Positions 21,837 to 35,653 of a stretch of 64,000 bases of DNA are shown piece by piece. The notes under the pieces were generated by a model that ran no database searches, was not told where the DNA came from, and saw nothing but the letters and a program-made list of their open reading frames with translations. The DNA comes from Promerops cafer (lineage: Eukaryota > Chordata > Aves > Passeriformes > Nectariniidae). Numbering within the stretch: the stretch's first letter is position 1; every line of letters starts with the position of its first letter. The stretch spans positions 2,094,145-2,158,144 of the forward strand of contig VZSE01015197.1 in NCBI GenBank assembly GCA_013398275.1, written 5' to 3'. Both the position numbers and the translations under genes were made by a program.

Positions 21837-24800
21837 GCACTAATTTTGCCTTCCTCTCTACACATATGAAAGATCACATACAAAGTACGTTCAATATTAC
21901 AATCAGCAACTTAATACAATATGTAAGAAAGTCTTCAGCCTTCCAGATAAGTGTTTTAACCAATATGCAAATAAAAATCAGAACCAACTAATTTCTTCCC
22001 TGCCTGTATTTGGAAAGAAAAAAGTGAGTTCTGCTCAATTACCATGAACTGCTAAGTTCAGAATAGGAGCTCAGTATCTGCATTCCGGTAGTGCATCGAA
22101 GGCACCTGCCCATAGCTCAGACTTGGATAAGCATGTTCTGAAACAGAATGAGAAATCACAGTATTTCTTATTGCCAAAAATGCAGAATTTAGTGACCTTT
22201 GTAAGGTGCCTAATCCTGTCTAGATCCTGTGGAGAACTTTAAGGCATCTAGTCCTGGGGTTTACATTCCAACAAGAGACCAGGAGCTTAAAAATTAGGAG
22301 CTATGGCACCTTACATGAAGATCATGATCTGTTAGATTTAAGTGTGGAGAAAATCTGAAAGGTCAAACCATAAAATACACACTAACTCTCAGGTTATTTT
22401 TGCTATCACTGTGAAAATTATTATTTTCATCCTCTATGATTTTTTAAAATCAATGTATTAGTAATACAATTCAATTCTTATAATGCAGGAAACTGTTGTG
22501 AAGAGCAAGAAAATATCCATATATTACTGGAATCATAATTCTTTTACAATGTACCTGGAAGATTTTAAATGGCTTCTCTTCTGTGATAAACAGTGAAGTC
22601 AAGCCTGAGTCCTCTGAGCACAAGAAGAAATGAAGATAAGAGATACAAATAGTTCTGATTATTTTCTTTAGGTTTTGTTGATGTCTTTTGCTGCAAGTCT
22701 TAAAAATTATTTCATTTTTAAGGATTTTCTTTTATTTATTCCCCAGTGTTCACTTGGAAGTATTTTTCTGTACACATATCCTATGAATAGATCTTCACCA
22801 AAAACTCAAGCATACCTGTCAATATATTGATGAGCATAAATCATAATGCATGCCTGAGAAGCACTTATTAACGCTTTGAGGATACACCAGATCTTTAGCA
22901 AGTTAACAAATTCATGATATAATAATGTTTCTTTTTATGGAGTAACATATTATTAAGGGAAACAAATATGCTTTTATCATCAAGGATTATTCAAGCATGG
23001 GCTCAAGTCTAGCTGCATTGATAGTAGCATTATTATCAATGTTACTTTTTAATTAATTTGTTTCTGTTCTTTACCTTAGTAACTAGAAAAATTGTCTATT
23101 GCCACAAGCCGCCTGTAGTGACTGAAACAAACTTGTGTGCTTAGGTAATCTTAGGCAAAAAGTATAACAAACGCATACATATGGCTTTTGTTAGGCTTTT
23201 TGCACTTAACACTCTCCCAAACCATGGTGCTTTTAGCCATCTGTCCACATAAACATGTGGAAACTCTATATTAGGCTTCCAGGCTTGTCACTTTTTATGT
23301 AATTTGGCATATCAAGGATAATGCTGGTTGAAGCTAAGCTTGTCTGTAAAAGATGAGGCTTGTGGGCATAACTCCATTTTAAAAAACTCAGCTCAAGACC
23401 TCAATTAGTGCTGAATAAACAGCTATAATAGAAATTCAAATTACAACAAACAAGTTCTGTTCACATGAGCCTAAAGCAATCTGATCATTTGGGCTTTTAG
23501 CCATACTCTCAGCTCCCGCTGGCTGTTTCGGCTGGGATTCCAGCTCCAGCATGAGAGCAGGAGCTCCATGCAGGCTCTCTGCTGTCATCTACCCTGGGAA
23601 GCATGGCTTGCAGGACCAGTGTGACAGTAGTTGATGCCAGTCACCTCGACATCTGATACACTGTATGGCTAACTCCACATTCTGGGGGATTTGACAAATA
23701 TTACCATGGCAGGAGGACATTTGAGGAGCTTCCTGATGCTGTTTGCAGTATGTTAGAGAAGGCAGATGTTAGCACTGCCCTGTGTCATGACTTCTGTCTA
23801 CCCATGTCTTGATGTCAGTTTATTTCTGCCTGAAATATTCCAGCACATTCTCATTATCTTCTCACAAATAGAGGGCCTGGTTCTGAAAGCTGCTGAGTGT
23901 CCTCACTTTCTAAAATTCAGTTTCAGTCAGGTTCAGAAAATACTAAACTTCTCCAGGATACCTGGATTCAGCTAGCCAGTGCAATTCTCTGTCCATAATA
24001 ACATATGTTGACAGATGCCATAAATTTGATTAGGAGATCCTTGCCTGACAACACTATTCAACAGATATACTGACAATGTACAGAAGATTTTGCAGATATA
24101 TTAATTCAAAATACAGGATCCAGTAAACAAATAGCATAGACCATTCAGCTGTTCTGAAGTTTATGCAAAAGGCATAAGTAATGTGTTGTGTGCTTCAAAA
24201 TTAAATAGATGTCTACACTCTGTTTTCAAGTCTGATTATGTTAATTCTGGACAAGATTTCTTTACAGTTAGAGCACAAAACTCTATTAACTAAAAGAAGC
24301 AGAGCCCAGCCTCCCAGCCTGCTCACTAGGTTTCATTTTACATCACTGAATGCATTTATAAAAATTCTTCTGCTAAAACAGCAAATATAGCCATACTAGC
24401 ATTCTTTGTAGGCAAAGAGGTACTTTAAAAAACCTGTATTACAATGAAGGTAAAACTTATTAGAAATTTTGTTGCAAAACTGTAGAAGAAATGAGGGTTT
24501 TACATTATAATACATTAGGAAACCTATATATATTTTCCTTTGTGAATGTTATTTTTTCACATTTTAACAACTTAGATTAAAAGTCTATCTACTTGGTCTT
24601 CTAATATTCAGCTGATAGTGATCATTAAAGGAAGAAAAAACAATTTTTATTTTAATTTCAAAAAATATTAGTCTGAACAATCTAAAAAGTACCAACTCTT
24701 TTGCAGAAGAAGCTTCAACTGAGCTACTGTGGAATTTTTAGATTTTTGCTGAAGTATAAAAAGCAATAAAGCTAACAAATCTTGGTAAAATCTAAATATA

Positions 24801-24957
24801 CCTATAAACTATAGCATCCTTAATGATTTCTTCTAGATCTTAGCTGTTTTAAGAACCAAAGGCTGAATTATCTAAAATAAGGGACAGAAACCTTTCTAGC
24901 TTTGGCTCACTTGAAAAAAAAAACAAAAAAAACAACCCACAACCAAAAAAAATTCCA

Positions 24958-25023
24958 GATATTATTACTATTATTACTTTTATTGCTATTATTATAATTA
25001 TTGTTGTTGTTGTTTATTTATTT
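24958..25023 (+). repeat. Imperfect (ATT)n/(GTT)n trinucleotide repeat
   Basis: ATT-type triplets interrupted by ACT and TTG units grade into a short GTT run and an ATTT run. This is an old, interrupted microsatellite. Confidence 0.8.
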
Positions 25024-25452
25024 CATCTTAGCTGCATAGTATCTGTACTTGAAACATTTTTAAATGTTATTAGAATTTCTTTTGCATACTCCAGCCTAGA
25101 AGTCTGAGTCTGACCTTCTCACTCATGACAGTACCTAAAACACTACTTCTATCAGTGAGTTTTCTGGTAATGCCATGACTTGAAGAGTAAATAATGCTTA
25201 GCATCTGCAAAAGTGTCACAAAATGAGAACAAGAGGAAAAATTTAAAAATATGGTATCACTATCACATAAAGATATTTAATTTTATTTATTCAAGAAAAT
25301 TTTTCTTCATCCCGGAATGAATAAATCCTTTATTGTAGGCAGAACCCTTTGGTTTATATAGCTGCATACATGAACTGCCTTACTGGTTTGATCTTTAGAA
25401 GACAAGATGTGCTGGAATATGGTTCACTGTTGATGTGAATGTTCTCCTGGCA

Positions 25453-25565
25453 AAGAATCATAGAATATCTTGAGTTGGAAGTGACCTGCAAGGATCATCC
25501 AGTCCATCTACTGACCCTGCACTGGGCAACCCCAAAAATCACACCAGTGATGGCATGCCAGTGGC
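25453..25565 (-). mobile_element. CR1 LINE 3'-terminal scrap
   Basis: AATCATAGAATATCTTGAGT, then TTGGAAGTGACCTGCAAGG, ATCATCCAGTCC and CTGCACTGGGCAACCCCA match the antisense terminal 110 bp of a CR1 subfamily with a terminal GGGAC..CACAAGGATCATC order. Only the extreme 3' end is present, and sequence beyond about 25,565 is not recognised. Confidence 0.75.
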
Positions 25566-26956
25566 AGGACATGATGAGGAAACAGAAGAGCCTTGCCTAA
25601 TGCTCTAACATTTAAGAAATGGTTCTTCTGCAAGATGAAAGCATGTAGCAGGTTTTTTCCCTTACACTCTGTTGTTAAAAAACAGTGAATCTATCATTAA
25701 GATTTCAGAGCAATACTGGAGGCAAAAAAAAACACACTGGAGGTTTGAAAGGATAGTACAGTAACATTAACTTTGCTACATGGAATGAAACTGAAAAAGT
25801 TTTCACTTTTTATTTTTTTATTTAATTATTCTGTAAATTAAGCAATTAACATTTAGCCTACTGGTGTTCTGCTTTACTTCTTATTTCTGCTTCTATTAAT
25901 TAATAGGTTATGCTTTTAAAATAATTTAATAGAGTCTTTTTAATAAAGACTTTAACATCTATATTTTGATTTGAAGGCAGCTTTGTTAATCTGAAATTTT
26001 TAGGTATTTTTTTTGTAAAATGATAGCAAATATTTCCAAGTAATGTTTTACTCCCTCCTGTTATTTTGGTGTTTTCTTCATGGTCAATTTACTGTGGAGT
26101 TCATTGTCTGCAACACAGTAGAACTAAACTATCCATTTTCATTCTGTCCTATTACTCTGCTTGTCCAAAACAGCAGAAAAGATGGCTCCCATGACTTGTT
26201 TTTCTGCCTACAGAAGAAAACTTGGGAAACATGAAACTCTTCTTAGAAGAAGATATATTTTGCAATTTTTCCAAGCCAGGAACACAGATTACAATTTTAG
26301 AGAACAAGAGAACAGCTTGTCCTGATGGGAAGAATTTTTTTCTCGCCTGCAAAAGTAGTGGGGGTGCAAAGTCCAGTGTTCAGGAGGTGCACCCTGCCTT
26401 GAACAGCACAAGATTTTGGAGATCTGGACATGGTTTATATAGCTGAGAGGCTGAGGAACACTCAGGACAGTTACCTGCCAGCTAAGTCACTCTGATCCCA
26501 AATACGTTGAAGTTAATACCGTGGCATGATGAAATGTGAATATAATAGATTTCTGATATGGGAAATCATTGTAAAGAAAATAAATGCAAACAATACAGGA
26601 ATAAGATCAAATAGAAAATGCAATAATAATGTAACTGATTTTCTGTAGTGTCAATCTCTTCCTGTGACTACAGACTTATTTATTTTGCTGGAAATATTTG
26701 AGACATGGAACATTTTATTGTGGTTGACCACTGACTAGGAAATTGCTTTTGCAAATAACTTAGCTATTAATGAAGTGCAGGGGGAAATAGAATTATGTAA
26801 ATAAGTTTCTCTCCAAATTTTATCTCAAGTATAATCATAAGAAGGAAAAAGTTGATAAAATATGTTGGCACAGATTATCAGTAATGTTTACACTTATAGC
26901 TGAACTTGCAGAACCACATCTACTTAAACATCTGGGGTGAGGTGCATAAGAACAGC

Positions 26957-27000
26957 ATTATTAGTAGTAGTGTTATTAGTATTATTAGTATTATTAGCTA
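26957..27000 (+). repeat. Imperfect TTA/GTA trinucleotide repeat
   Basis: Mixed ATT and AGT triplets over about 44 bp, an old interrupted microsatellite. Confidence 0.75.
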
Positions 27001-29019
27001 CTAACAACAGATGAACAAGAGGAAAAAATATATCAAGCAAGCTCTAAAAATTAATATAGAAGTTGAAATATTTTAGAGGAGCAAAAAGGGGGAAAAAAGC
27101 TGTTTAAATTAGTGAGGCTACACATGCAAATATAAAAAGTTTTAGGCCAAATAATAATAGCTCTTTTGTTGGAGAGAAAGGCCTCTGCCTGAAATTGCAC
27201 TGCTCCTGCTTTAAAGAACTAGTCCCCCAAAAGGCTACCACTACAGCAGGATCAGCAAATGGATGGAGGTCACCAGCCTGAGAGGGGAGTGACAGTTAAA
27301 AGGACCTTGGTAAAATGAGGTCCTTTTATATGTTTGAGAAATAGAGACTAATAGATGACCAGTCAGTTCCAGTTTTATAAATGAGTTCAGTAGGAGAACT
27401 GTTAAGGTCTACTCTGGTTTAAACAGTTTAGTGTTGTTTCTACAAAACCTAGTCTAGCACACCATAAATAGAGCAGGTCAAAAAATCCTCATGAAGATGC
27501 AGTTTTAGACTGTATTTGCACTGAAACATTAGCTTCTTATCCCTTTTATAGTTGTCTCCATCACTAATGGAATACATTTAGTAGTTTGACTCACTTTGGA
27601 CAGATGTATCTACCTTGTATCTGTGTAACCAGAATAGGTGTTAAGCCCACAGGTGATGGAAGGGAGGCCTCATGCAATCTCTACCCTGTTTGGCATAATT
27701 GGTAGCAGGTATTATGTGGGAAAAGTAAAAGGGAATAGGAAGATCTTGAAAGGTGTGGGGAAATTTCAGGTGATAATATGGGTTTTTAATCTAAAGATTT
27801 AACAATTAAATAGACCTGGATTAACATATTACATAAAAAAAATTCATATATGTGCCAAACTCTTTCTTGGTATAAATGAAAAGCTTTCAGAGGTTTCTAT
27901 TTGGTGTGTTATAAAATGAAATACATTCCAACTGCACTCAAGAAAGTGAAGACAAGAACTGAGAAATGAAATTTTTAATTCTATACCCAAATATTTTTGT
28001 TCCATTTCATTCAGTTCATCTACCATATTAAGAAACCAACTATTTACACAGAAATATTCAGGTCACTTCAGACTTTGTCTAGAACTCCTAAATAAATCAA
28101 TCCATAGAAACAGACATTTTCATGTGAGCATGTTCAAGCTTCTCCATTTGTGTGAATTTGTTTAGATGCTTGTCCTCTTTGCGTAGCTTAGATCCGCATT
28201 ACCCAGACTTAAAAACCCTCAGGAAAATATACTGAAGCAGTGCTTCCCTCCTCAGGACTGAAGTGCTCCAGTAGAGAGATAAGACACAAAAGGGCTGTTG
28301 GGTAAAACACTGTGGAGCAGCTGATCCAGTTCACTGCCATTTCCAACCTGCATCTGAGGAGCCCTGGGCAAGCAGGGCAGGCTGTCTGTATTTTTCTAAT
28401 TGTAACAGCTGTCTTCTGCCCTTGTAGATTCCTAGATAAAGACAGAGATTTTAGTATGTGAATACGTTCTTCCTGAATGCACTTTGCAGTCATTTCACTG
28501 CTGCAAGTACAGGCAGTAGCACATGCAGGAGAACATGTCAGCTCACACCACTGGGAAGTAGCAGCAGGACTACTTCTGCAAGACTTATATGACTTGAAGT
28601 AACAAGAAGTGTGGATATTGTGCCTCATTCATGGCAGGAATCTTCAAAAATGTAAGTATGACTTTTATCCTTTTAGTAAATAATCTCAATTAAGGAACAG
28701 ATTTGTGTGCATGAAGTTACAGAGAAAATTGAGGACAAAATATTGGCTCCAATGTGTATATGTAATGTAATTATTTAAAAATAGGGGGCTAATGAGTTTA
28801 TTCACAGAAAGCAAGACTTGTTTACAATGGTAGACCAAGCAAGCCAAATAAATTATTCGATGCAGAGCTCTTTGACTGGCTCCACTACCAGCTCTCCCCC
28901 ACAGGCGTGTACCTTTCTCCAAAGGAAATGAGCTGCACACTGCTAACGAGGCTCATCAGCATTCCTGCCAACATTGCTGCCTCCAGGCTCACCAATCCTT
29001 ATTAACAGAACTCGAGGGC

Positions 29020-29680
29020 AGGTTGGCACCTCAGCTCAATCATGTACGGGGTCACTTCACCATGCCACAGCACCATAAAAAAGTCTCAATTTGGAACAAC
29101 ATCTTTTAAGCATACTCTACAGCCTTTATTTAAATGCCTTTTAATGTAAATTCACTGCTCATAAAAGTGAAAGAATGACTGTTCTGGCAGCCTCTGGGCA
29201 TCATTTGGGAAGATGAAGTGCAGGCTTATCTGCATAACTGCAAGTGCACTGTCTCTGGCTGTGGCCTTGTAACCCCAGCTCCACTCTCTTAATCAGAATT
29301 AGCCCAGCAGTTCCAAGTTGTGCAAATGTTTTATGGACATGGCCAAATGTTCACTGTGGTCCAAACCGAGTTTCCCACTTGTGCCCTAATTAGAGTTTAG
29401 ATTTACTGTGTGTCCCGTGAGCTGCCTGGTGAGTCATAGCACTGCCAGTGGGAAGAGCGGGAGAGAGATGAGGATGTTCTGATGACATAGCACCAGAGAA
29501 GTGCAAGGTGGTCTCAAACTCCTGATCCATCAGTCACCATTAGAGCCTGAAGCCCTAGAGAGAGCACAAGTGTGCTGATGACTCAGTAGTTTAACAGTGT
29601 GGTCTCTTTCCTGCCAAATGCTGAGTCAGATTTACACAAAATAAATCAGTTTCCTTTCTTTTCCTACCACTTCAGCTGCC
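29020..29680. promoter_or_regulatory. Candidate regulatory block with three AP-1/MARE-type sites
   Basis: This repeat-free block is more GC-rich than its surroundings. Perfect TGASTCA heptamers occur at 29,430-29,436, 29,579-29,585 and 29,622-29,628. The last extends to TGCTGAGTCA, a Maf-recognition half-site. By base statistics one such heptamer is expected per roughly 8 kb, so three within 200 bp is unusual. AP-1 (Fos/Jun) and small Maf/CNC factors bind these motifs. Whether the block is conserved or active is unknown. Confidence 0.3.
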
Positions 29681-30592
29681 TCCCACTTGCTCATTTCATA
29701 GCAATTAGGACTCAGACTGGGGTCATATAACCATCAGCAGCTACTGATGAAGGACAAAGAACGAAAAAGAAGACAGGCAAGACAGAGAGAGAGGGAGATC
29801 CAATAAATGTATGCAGAAGGCAATGCATTTTTCAGCCATGCCTGATTTCTGTACATCACTCATTCGCCCACAGACTTGACACTATCACAGACAGCCCTAG
29901 TGTTATCTCAGAATTTATTACCATGAAGGAACAGCACTAAAATTGGCAAGCAGGAAGCAAAGCAGTTCACTTATCTGAGATCTATCTAGTGTTACACTGG
30001 ATTTTAAAAAATGTATAATACAGAAGCTGTACCCATATGGGACAAGTTGCCAGCTCAGGCACATTTCTGGGAACCCTCATGAAGATACTGCTGCAGCAGC
30101 TCCAGCCAGTTTTTCAAACTTATGAGGCAGGAGTGTCCCACTTGGCAGACTGAGAAGGACGCTGGCAGTAAGAAAATCTAATGGGAAGTCTCGAAAATAA
30201 AGGACCAGTATATCACATCAAAGGTGAGAAGTTTTCATCAAAATAAAAATCTGTTTAGATAGAAGTTAGCTAGCTAACAATAATTACAAATAAAAACAAG
30301 TAATATATTTAATTTAGATTTTACATAATTATTTATTTTAATTCATATATAACTACCTATATTAATTACATGTAGTCATTATATAAAAAATATAAACTCT
30401 TGGTGAAACGATAACATTTAGGAAAAGAAACAAACAAACACAAAACACAATGAATAAGTTAGGTAATCTAGAACTTACAAATAAAATATGGGTACAAAAA
30501 TTAACCTAGAAAGATATGCCCAATGTCATGCTCAAACATCCAGGGTCTCTGAGGCTTCAGAGGATCCAGACTGAGCTTGCATGAAATATTGC

Positions 30593-30628
30593 TTTACACA
30601 GCAGACAAATTTTACACAGCAGACAAAT
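30593..30628 (+). repeat. Perfect 18-bp tandem duplication
   Basis: TTTACACAGCAGACAAAT occurs twice head-to-tail (30,593-30,610 and 30,611-30,628) with no mismatch, indicating a recent local duplication. Confidence 0.95.
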
Positions 30629-32618
30629 CTGGCCATGGGGCTGCCCTCAGCAGGCAGTGGAGATGCACTCCTAGGGGTTGGGAGGCCCCATGTCTTGCTC
30701 CCACTTTCCACAAAAAAAAGGTGTTATTTCCATGCTAGTTATTAAAACTTGATTTCTCTCTGGCATAATCTGTTTTATCATATGAAGAATATTCAGCTGG
30801 CACTGAAAGGAAAGATCTTCCAAATGATACATGGCAAGGAATGAAAAGCAAGGGCAGGAAGGGTGAAGTACTGTCATTTAATCAACATGTAAATTTTATC
30901 CTCCAGCATTCTTTAATGCCATCTTGGCTTAATTTATTTATTTATTTATTTTAAATCAGGTCTCATTATTTCAGTATATGTAGAACATGCATTTGTGCCT
31001 ATTAGGCCAACATCTAAATTGTTTCTATCTCCAGTACATCAGTAATGTACCTGAAGAAGTGCATATAATCACATTTTTTATGGTGTTGTCCCCTGTCCAG
31101 TGTACCAGACAACTTAACAGCTCTCAGTTTTTCTTTCAGAAACACCTTTTTAACTTGCCTTGAAAATTTAGATGAAACTAGAAAACAATGCACACAGTCT
31201 TAGGTAAAAAATATTTTGAGGCAAGAAAGATGGTCTAAATTATACTGCTCAAGAAGCAGTGCTGTATTTAATGTAGGCAACTAAGAGGAAAACAAAAATA
31301 GATTGAACAAGAGAAATTAAATAGTCCAATATTACAAATAACAAAATAATTTCCTCAGTAGATCTTGCATTATTGTTGTTGCTACCAGTAGAAGCAGTAG
31401 AAAATCTCATTACTTTTTATGCTTACAGGGTGACCTAAAATGATCAAATTAAAAATTACTGCAGCTTTTTAAATTCAAAATTCATGCACACATTGTCAAA
31501 GAATGCTGGAGGTTTTGACCACTGAGTTGGACATTCTGCCTAAGATCCAGGAATGCACTTTAGGTATTCAGATGTACAATCAGTACTACCCAAATATATC
31601 CTGAAAATGTTTTCGGAAAGGCAAATGGAATCCATGTTACAATGGAAATTACTGTCTCCATGTGCCTTTGAGGGTGTCTTGAGCCTTTGTTACTGAATAT
31701 ATTCTAGGTCTAAAAAACCTTTCTTTCTTATTAAAGTTGATTCTTTTCATGCATATGCCTAGAGCCAAAGCCATTGGGATGCAAGATGTCTCCTGGTAAT
31801 GTTCCTCAGACCACATTATGGAAACACGAAAGCAGCAGATTGCTGAGCAAAGACTTTCAATCTGTGATCTCTTTGTGGATGAGTCTTCCCTTCCCATTCA
31901 CTGGTGGAAGGAGCTAGACCTGACAAAATGTCTGTTGTCTTAACAGGCCATTCAACACTTGTTTTAATGGCCAGTGAACTTCTCCAAGACTGATAAAGGT
32001 GCCCTTAAAAGTTTGATGGCATGAGACATAATTACAGAAAATATCAAAGATGATAATGATGTCCTGGAACTAAAGAGATAAAAATTACTATTAAAATAAT
32101 TTTAAAAAAGCCATTGCAAGCACTATGCAGACAATAATTATGCGAGACTGGGCTATTTGTGATTTATATTGTATGGTTCTTTGCTGGTATAAATTTGCTC
32201 AAACAGCTAAACTGTCTCTAACTTAGTCTGGTTTTACCATGGCATTTGTCTCTGCTGAAATTCAAAAACACACAATAGATTTAGAGATGTTCTCTTCACA
32301 TTTTAATTAACAATATTCTGTTCAATGATAGTACGAAAAGATATCATATAAGACTGGTTTATGGCTGGTTTTACACTCTTTTATTTAGTTAGGAAATGTA
32401 GATCTAAACTGTTATTCTATTTCTTCTTGTTTCTTACTCAGTTTTCTTGCTTGGCAAAGCAATGTCAGTATACAAGCTTGTGACAGAGATTGGTTTAGCA
32501 AGATTAGAAGACAGGATCATCCTTATTTCTCATTCTTTATCATAGCTTACAGGTAGCAAGGCCTCTTCCTTTGCTGTTTAGATAAAATCTAGACCATGGA
32601 GTGTGCCGCATAAGTGTA

Positions 32619-32662
32619 CATATATATGTGTATATATATATATATATATAAATACATATATA
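32619..32662 (+). repeat. (TA)n/(TG)n dinucleotide repeat
   Basis: A run of TA dinucleotides with TG and CA interruptions over about 44 bp. Confidence 0.85.
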
Positions 32663-34924
32663 AAATGAGTCAATGGTCAAAGCAGGGACTGGAAGTCAAT
32701 AAATGGGTGGATTGTTTCTGATTGAAATTTTCCTGATGAAGGTATTTGACTTATCCAGGCACTCAAGATCTGAATTCAGTGTTGTGCTATATGAGAAGGT
32801 GTACAGGGAAATACAAGTGAAGAGGCAAATTATTTCCCCAGTTATTTTTATACATCAATGTGAGATGTCCACAAAACACTCAGAAGTATTAGTGAACTCA
32901 TGAATGTATCTATGAGCACCCAGAGAAGATAAAGGTCTGTTGCAGCTGTGATTCAGCTAGCAACATTCAGTAACAAAAGTATTTTACTTCATTTTTGTGC
33001 AAAACCAACATTACTGTGACATGGCCTCTCCTCCAAAAATGCTATATTTGCACTGGCACAATGTTTGATCACAGTCACTGTTCTCTTACAACCTTTTCTT
33101 TCTCAACATCCTTCTGCTCTCTGCATCGAAATCAGGATATTCTAGTTTTCATTTTAGAACCTGAGACAGACTTTTTCTGATGAGGTCATATGAAACAACG
33201 TATTCTTTCCTGATCAGTGCTTTGGCCTCTTCCATTCGACCATTTCTTCCATTTAGTACCACAGAATGAAAGAGCGTGTGTATATGTAGGTCTGTTCATA
33301 GGGTACGTATATGCGAATTGAACATTCTTTAGAAAGTGGTGATTTTGTGTCTTATGGACTTTGGAAAACATGTTTTGCATCCTGTTTTACTTGATTTCTT
33401 ATCCCAAATTTCACTTCAAGTTTGTAGTTTAGATGTTAAATATTTAACACACTTTGATTATTCACACCACATTTAAAGCAAACCAACCAGAAACAACAAG
33501 GATCAGGAAAAAAGAAATCTGTAATACCTCTGTTCTTCCTCTCTTTCCATCTTTCATCCACAGAATGTTGCCCTTCCAACTACCTTTTTTCTGTCATGAG
33601 AAAACCCGTCCATTGTCAGATCTTTCTTCTCTGCTCATAATATCCATTCTCTTATTCCTCTGGTGCTCTCAGAGCCCTTCAAGAAATGTCGACTGATTTA
33701 CTTTTCTGACATTACAGTTCTTTGATCCTCATGACAAATAAAGAACAACTCAAAACTTGGAAGAGGAAGAGTGAAAAGCAGAGAGCAAACATACTTTTTC
33801 ATTTTTTTTCCTCTGAAAATCCAACAGGTATGGGTATGACTACTATTGAATATAACTTCCTCCATAAGCAATATATATATGCACATATATATGTAAAAAA
33901 ATGTTGTAGAGGATGGATGCTTCTTTTTCTACATTCTTTTAGATGTTTTACTTGAATACCTTTGAAAGATGCTTATTGTATGAACTTGTCACCCTAAAAA
34001 GCTGGTTGAAAACCAGGAGGAGAGGAAAGAGTGTGACAACCCTCATACTCAGACAGGGGGATAGATGACAATAACACAACTAGCAAACATTCTTTTTTTT
34101 TCCTTTTTTTTTTTTTTGTGTGAAACGACACAAACAGTAATTTGTCTCAATATCAGTGTAGTATAAATCTGTCTACATAGAAGAGGTTCTAAAGGCAGAC
34201 TGAAACTCTTGTTGGAATTTTACAGAGAAATTAATTATTTAGTATACATTCATGACAGGTACTTTAGTATTTTACACAACTACTGCAAAGAAACTAAATA
34301 TTGTGTATACCTCTTGTCAGTGTTGAAAACATTGCTTGAATATTAATGAGTGTTTCAACATGCATGTTTCAGAAGACTTTTGAAATAAGAATTCTGTTAA
34401 GCTAACTGTTGTCTTCTAATGTACACCAAGAAAAATTTTAAAAGAGAGCCATTTTATGCTCTGAAAAATGCAAAGAATTTTATAAATTTTGTACTTTCTT
34501 TAATTGAAATATATTTCTCTCCTGCAAATTTTTAAGATAAAATTGTTAGATGTGAGAGCTAAAACTTGCTAATTGCTATAAGAAAAGTTTTACTTGAAAC
34601 ATTGCTAAGGACTAAGCAAAAGATAAATAATTTTTTGAAGCAAATTTGAAACTTCATAAAGCTACTTGAAAGATTTTTCTAAGAATGGGCATGCAAACTG
34701 GATACAGAGGGAAATGTTGGGCTCACCACAACACAGGGCTATTCACATATGTGATTTGGAACAGATATTTATTGGCCTGTCTTAAAATGTAAATTAGAGG
34801 TCACCATAGCATACAGAGGTTAGAGTAGATTAGAACAGGAACAAAAACCAAAACAAAGAAAACACATAGTAATAAACAAGCTGTCTTGAGTCAAAAACTG
34901 CCCTGGTGCTCAAGGTGACGTAGA

Positions 34925-35653
34925 GCCACTTGCTCAACACCACATCCAGCTTTTGGGTTCCTCCAATGTGGAGGACCCTGATGCCTCACAGTAAAAATAT
35001 GTTTCTTGATGTTCCATTGGAGGTCCTATGTTTCCATGTGTTGCCCATTGCCAGTATTCCTGTCCCTGGGTACTACTGGAAACAGGTTCTGTCTTCTTTA
35101 CACTCTCCTTTCAGATACCCATATACTGAGTGCTCTGGCTTCCCCAACCTAAAAAGTCCAGGCCTCTCATTCTTTCCTTATGAGAGAGTTGCTGCAGTCC
35201 CTTCTTTATGATAGTTTGTTGAACTCGGTATGGTATATCCATGTCTCTCTTCTTCTGAGGAGCCCAGAACTGGACAGAGTATGCCAGGTGTGGCCTCACC
35301 AATGCTGAGTAGTGGGTAAGAATAATCTCCAGTGGCCTGCTGACAGCGCTCCTCTTGGTGCAGCTCAGGATACCATTACAGTTCTTTAACACAAGAGAGA
35401 ATACATTGCTGGCTCATGTTCAACTACTGTCCACCAGGACCCCCAGGTCCTTTTCTTGCTGCTTTCCAGCTCAGTGGCCCCAGCATTTACTGCTGCCTGG
35501 GGCTTTTCCTCACCATGCACACAACTTGGTGCTTCCCTTTGTTGAGCTGCATGAGGTTCCTGTCACTCCTTTCCTCCATCCTGATGAGGTCCCTCTGGAC
35601 ATCAGCACAACCCTCTGGTGTGCCAGCCACCACTCTCACTCTTGGGTCATCAC
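34925..35653 (-). mobile_element. CR1 LINE 3' portion, about 730 bp
   Basis: Antisense CR1 in good order. GTTCCTCCAATGTGGAGGA and CTGATGCCTCACAGTAAA mark the UTR side. CTACTGGAAACAGGTTCTGTC and CCATATACTGAGTGC follow. The C-terminal ORF2 domain reads on the minus strand (35,111-35,392) as SALVRPHLAYSVQFWAPQ, then KKRDMDIPYRVQQ. Beyond that come GGCTCATGTTCAACTACTG, CCACCAGGACCCCCAGG, GAGCTGCATGAGGTTCCTG and GGTCCCTCTGGACATCAG. The extreme 3' terminus is not clear and the 5' end stops at about 35,653. Two plus-strand frames of 107 codons at 35,355-35,739 are antisense shadows of this element. Confidence 0.88.

Larger units (their letters stand above)
21314..25452. other. Unique AT-rich non-coding DNA with microsatellites
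   Basis: No supported gene. It contains the pyrimidine tract at 21,711-21,836 and a trinucleotide-rich stretch at 24,958-25,023. A moderately GC-rich unique block lies at 23,500-23,760 with no recognised motif order. Open frames across the pyrimidine tract are low-complexity artefacts. Confidence 0.55.
25566..34924. other. Unique non-coding DNA, longest repeat-poor stretch of the window
   Basis: No gene or interspersed repeat is recognised in more than 9 kb. Present are a TTA/GTA trinucleotide patch (26,957-27,000), an 11-bp-arm hairpin (27,297-27,328), a GC-richer block with three AP-1-type sites (29,020-29,680), an 18-bp tandem duplication (30,593-30,628), a TA-rich microsatellite (32,619-32,662) and a T-rich run at 34,092-34,119. 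The minus-strand open frame 28,209-28,628 (139 codons, the longest in the window) has no recognisable domain or homologue that I know of. Confidence 0.5.

Noticed and set aside
21550..21883. Phe/Leu/Ser-rich and Lys/Arg/Glu-rich repeat proteins
   Set aside because: They are six-frame artefacts of the pyrimidine microsatellite.
28209..28628. Longest open frame in the window (139 codons, minus strand)
   Set aside because: No recognisable domain, signal or homologue. One or two frames of this length are expected by chance in 64 kb. The Cys/Ser-rich composition follows local base content.
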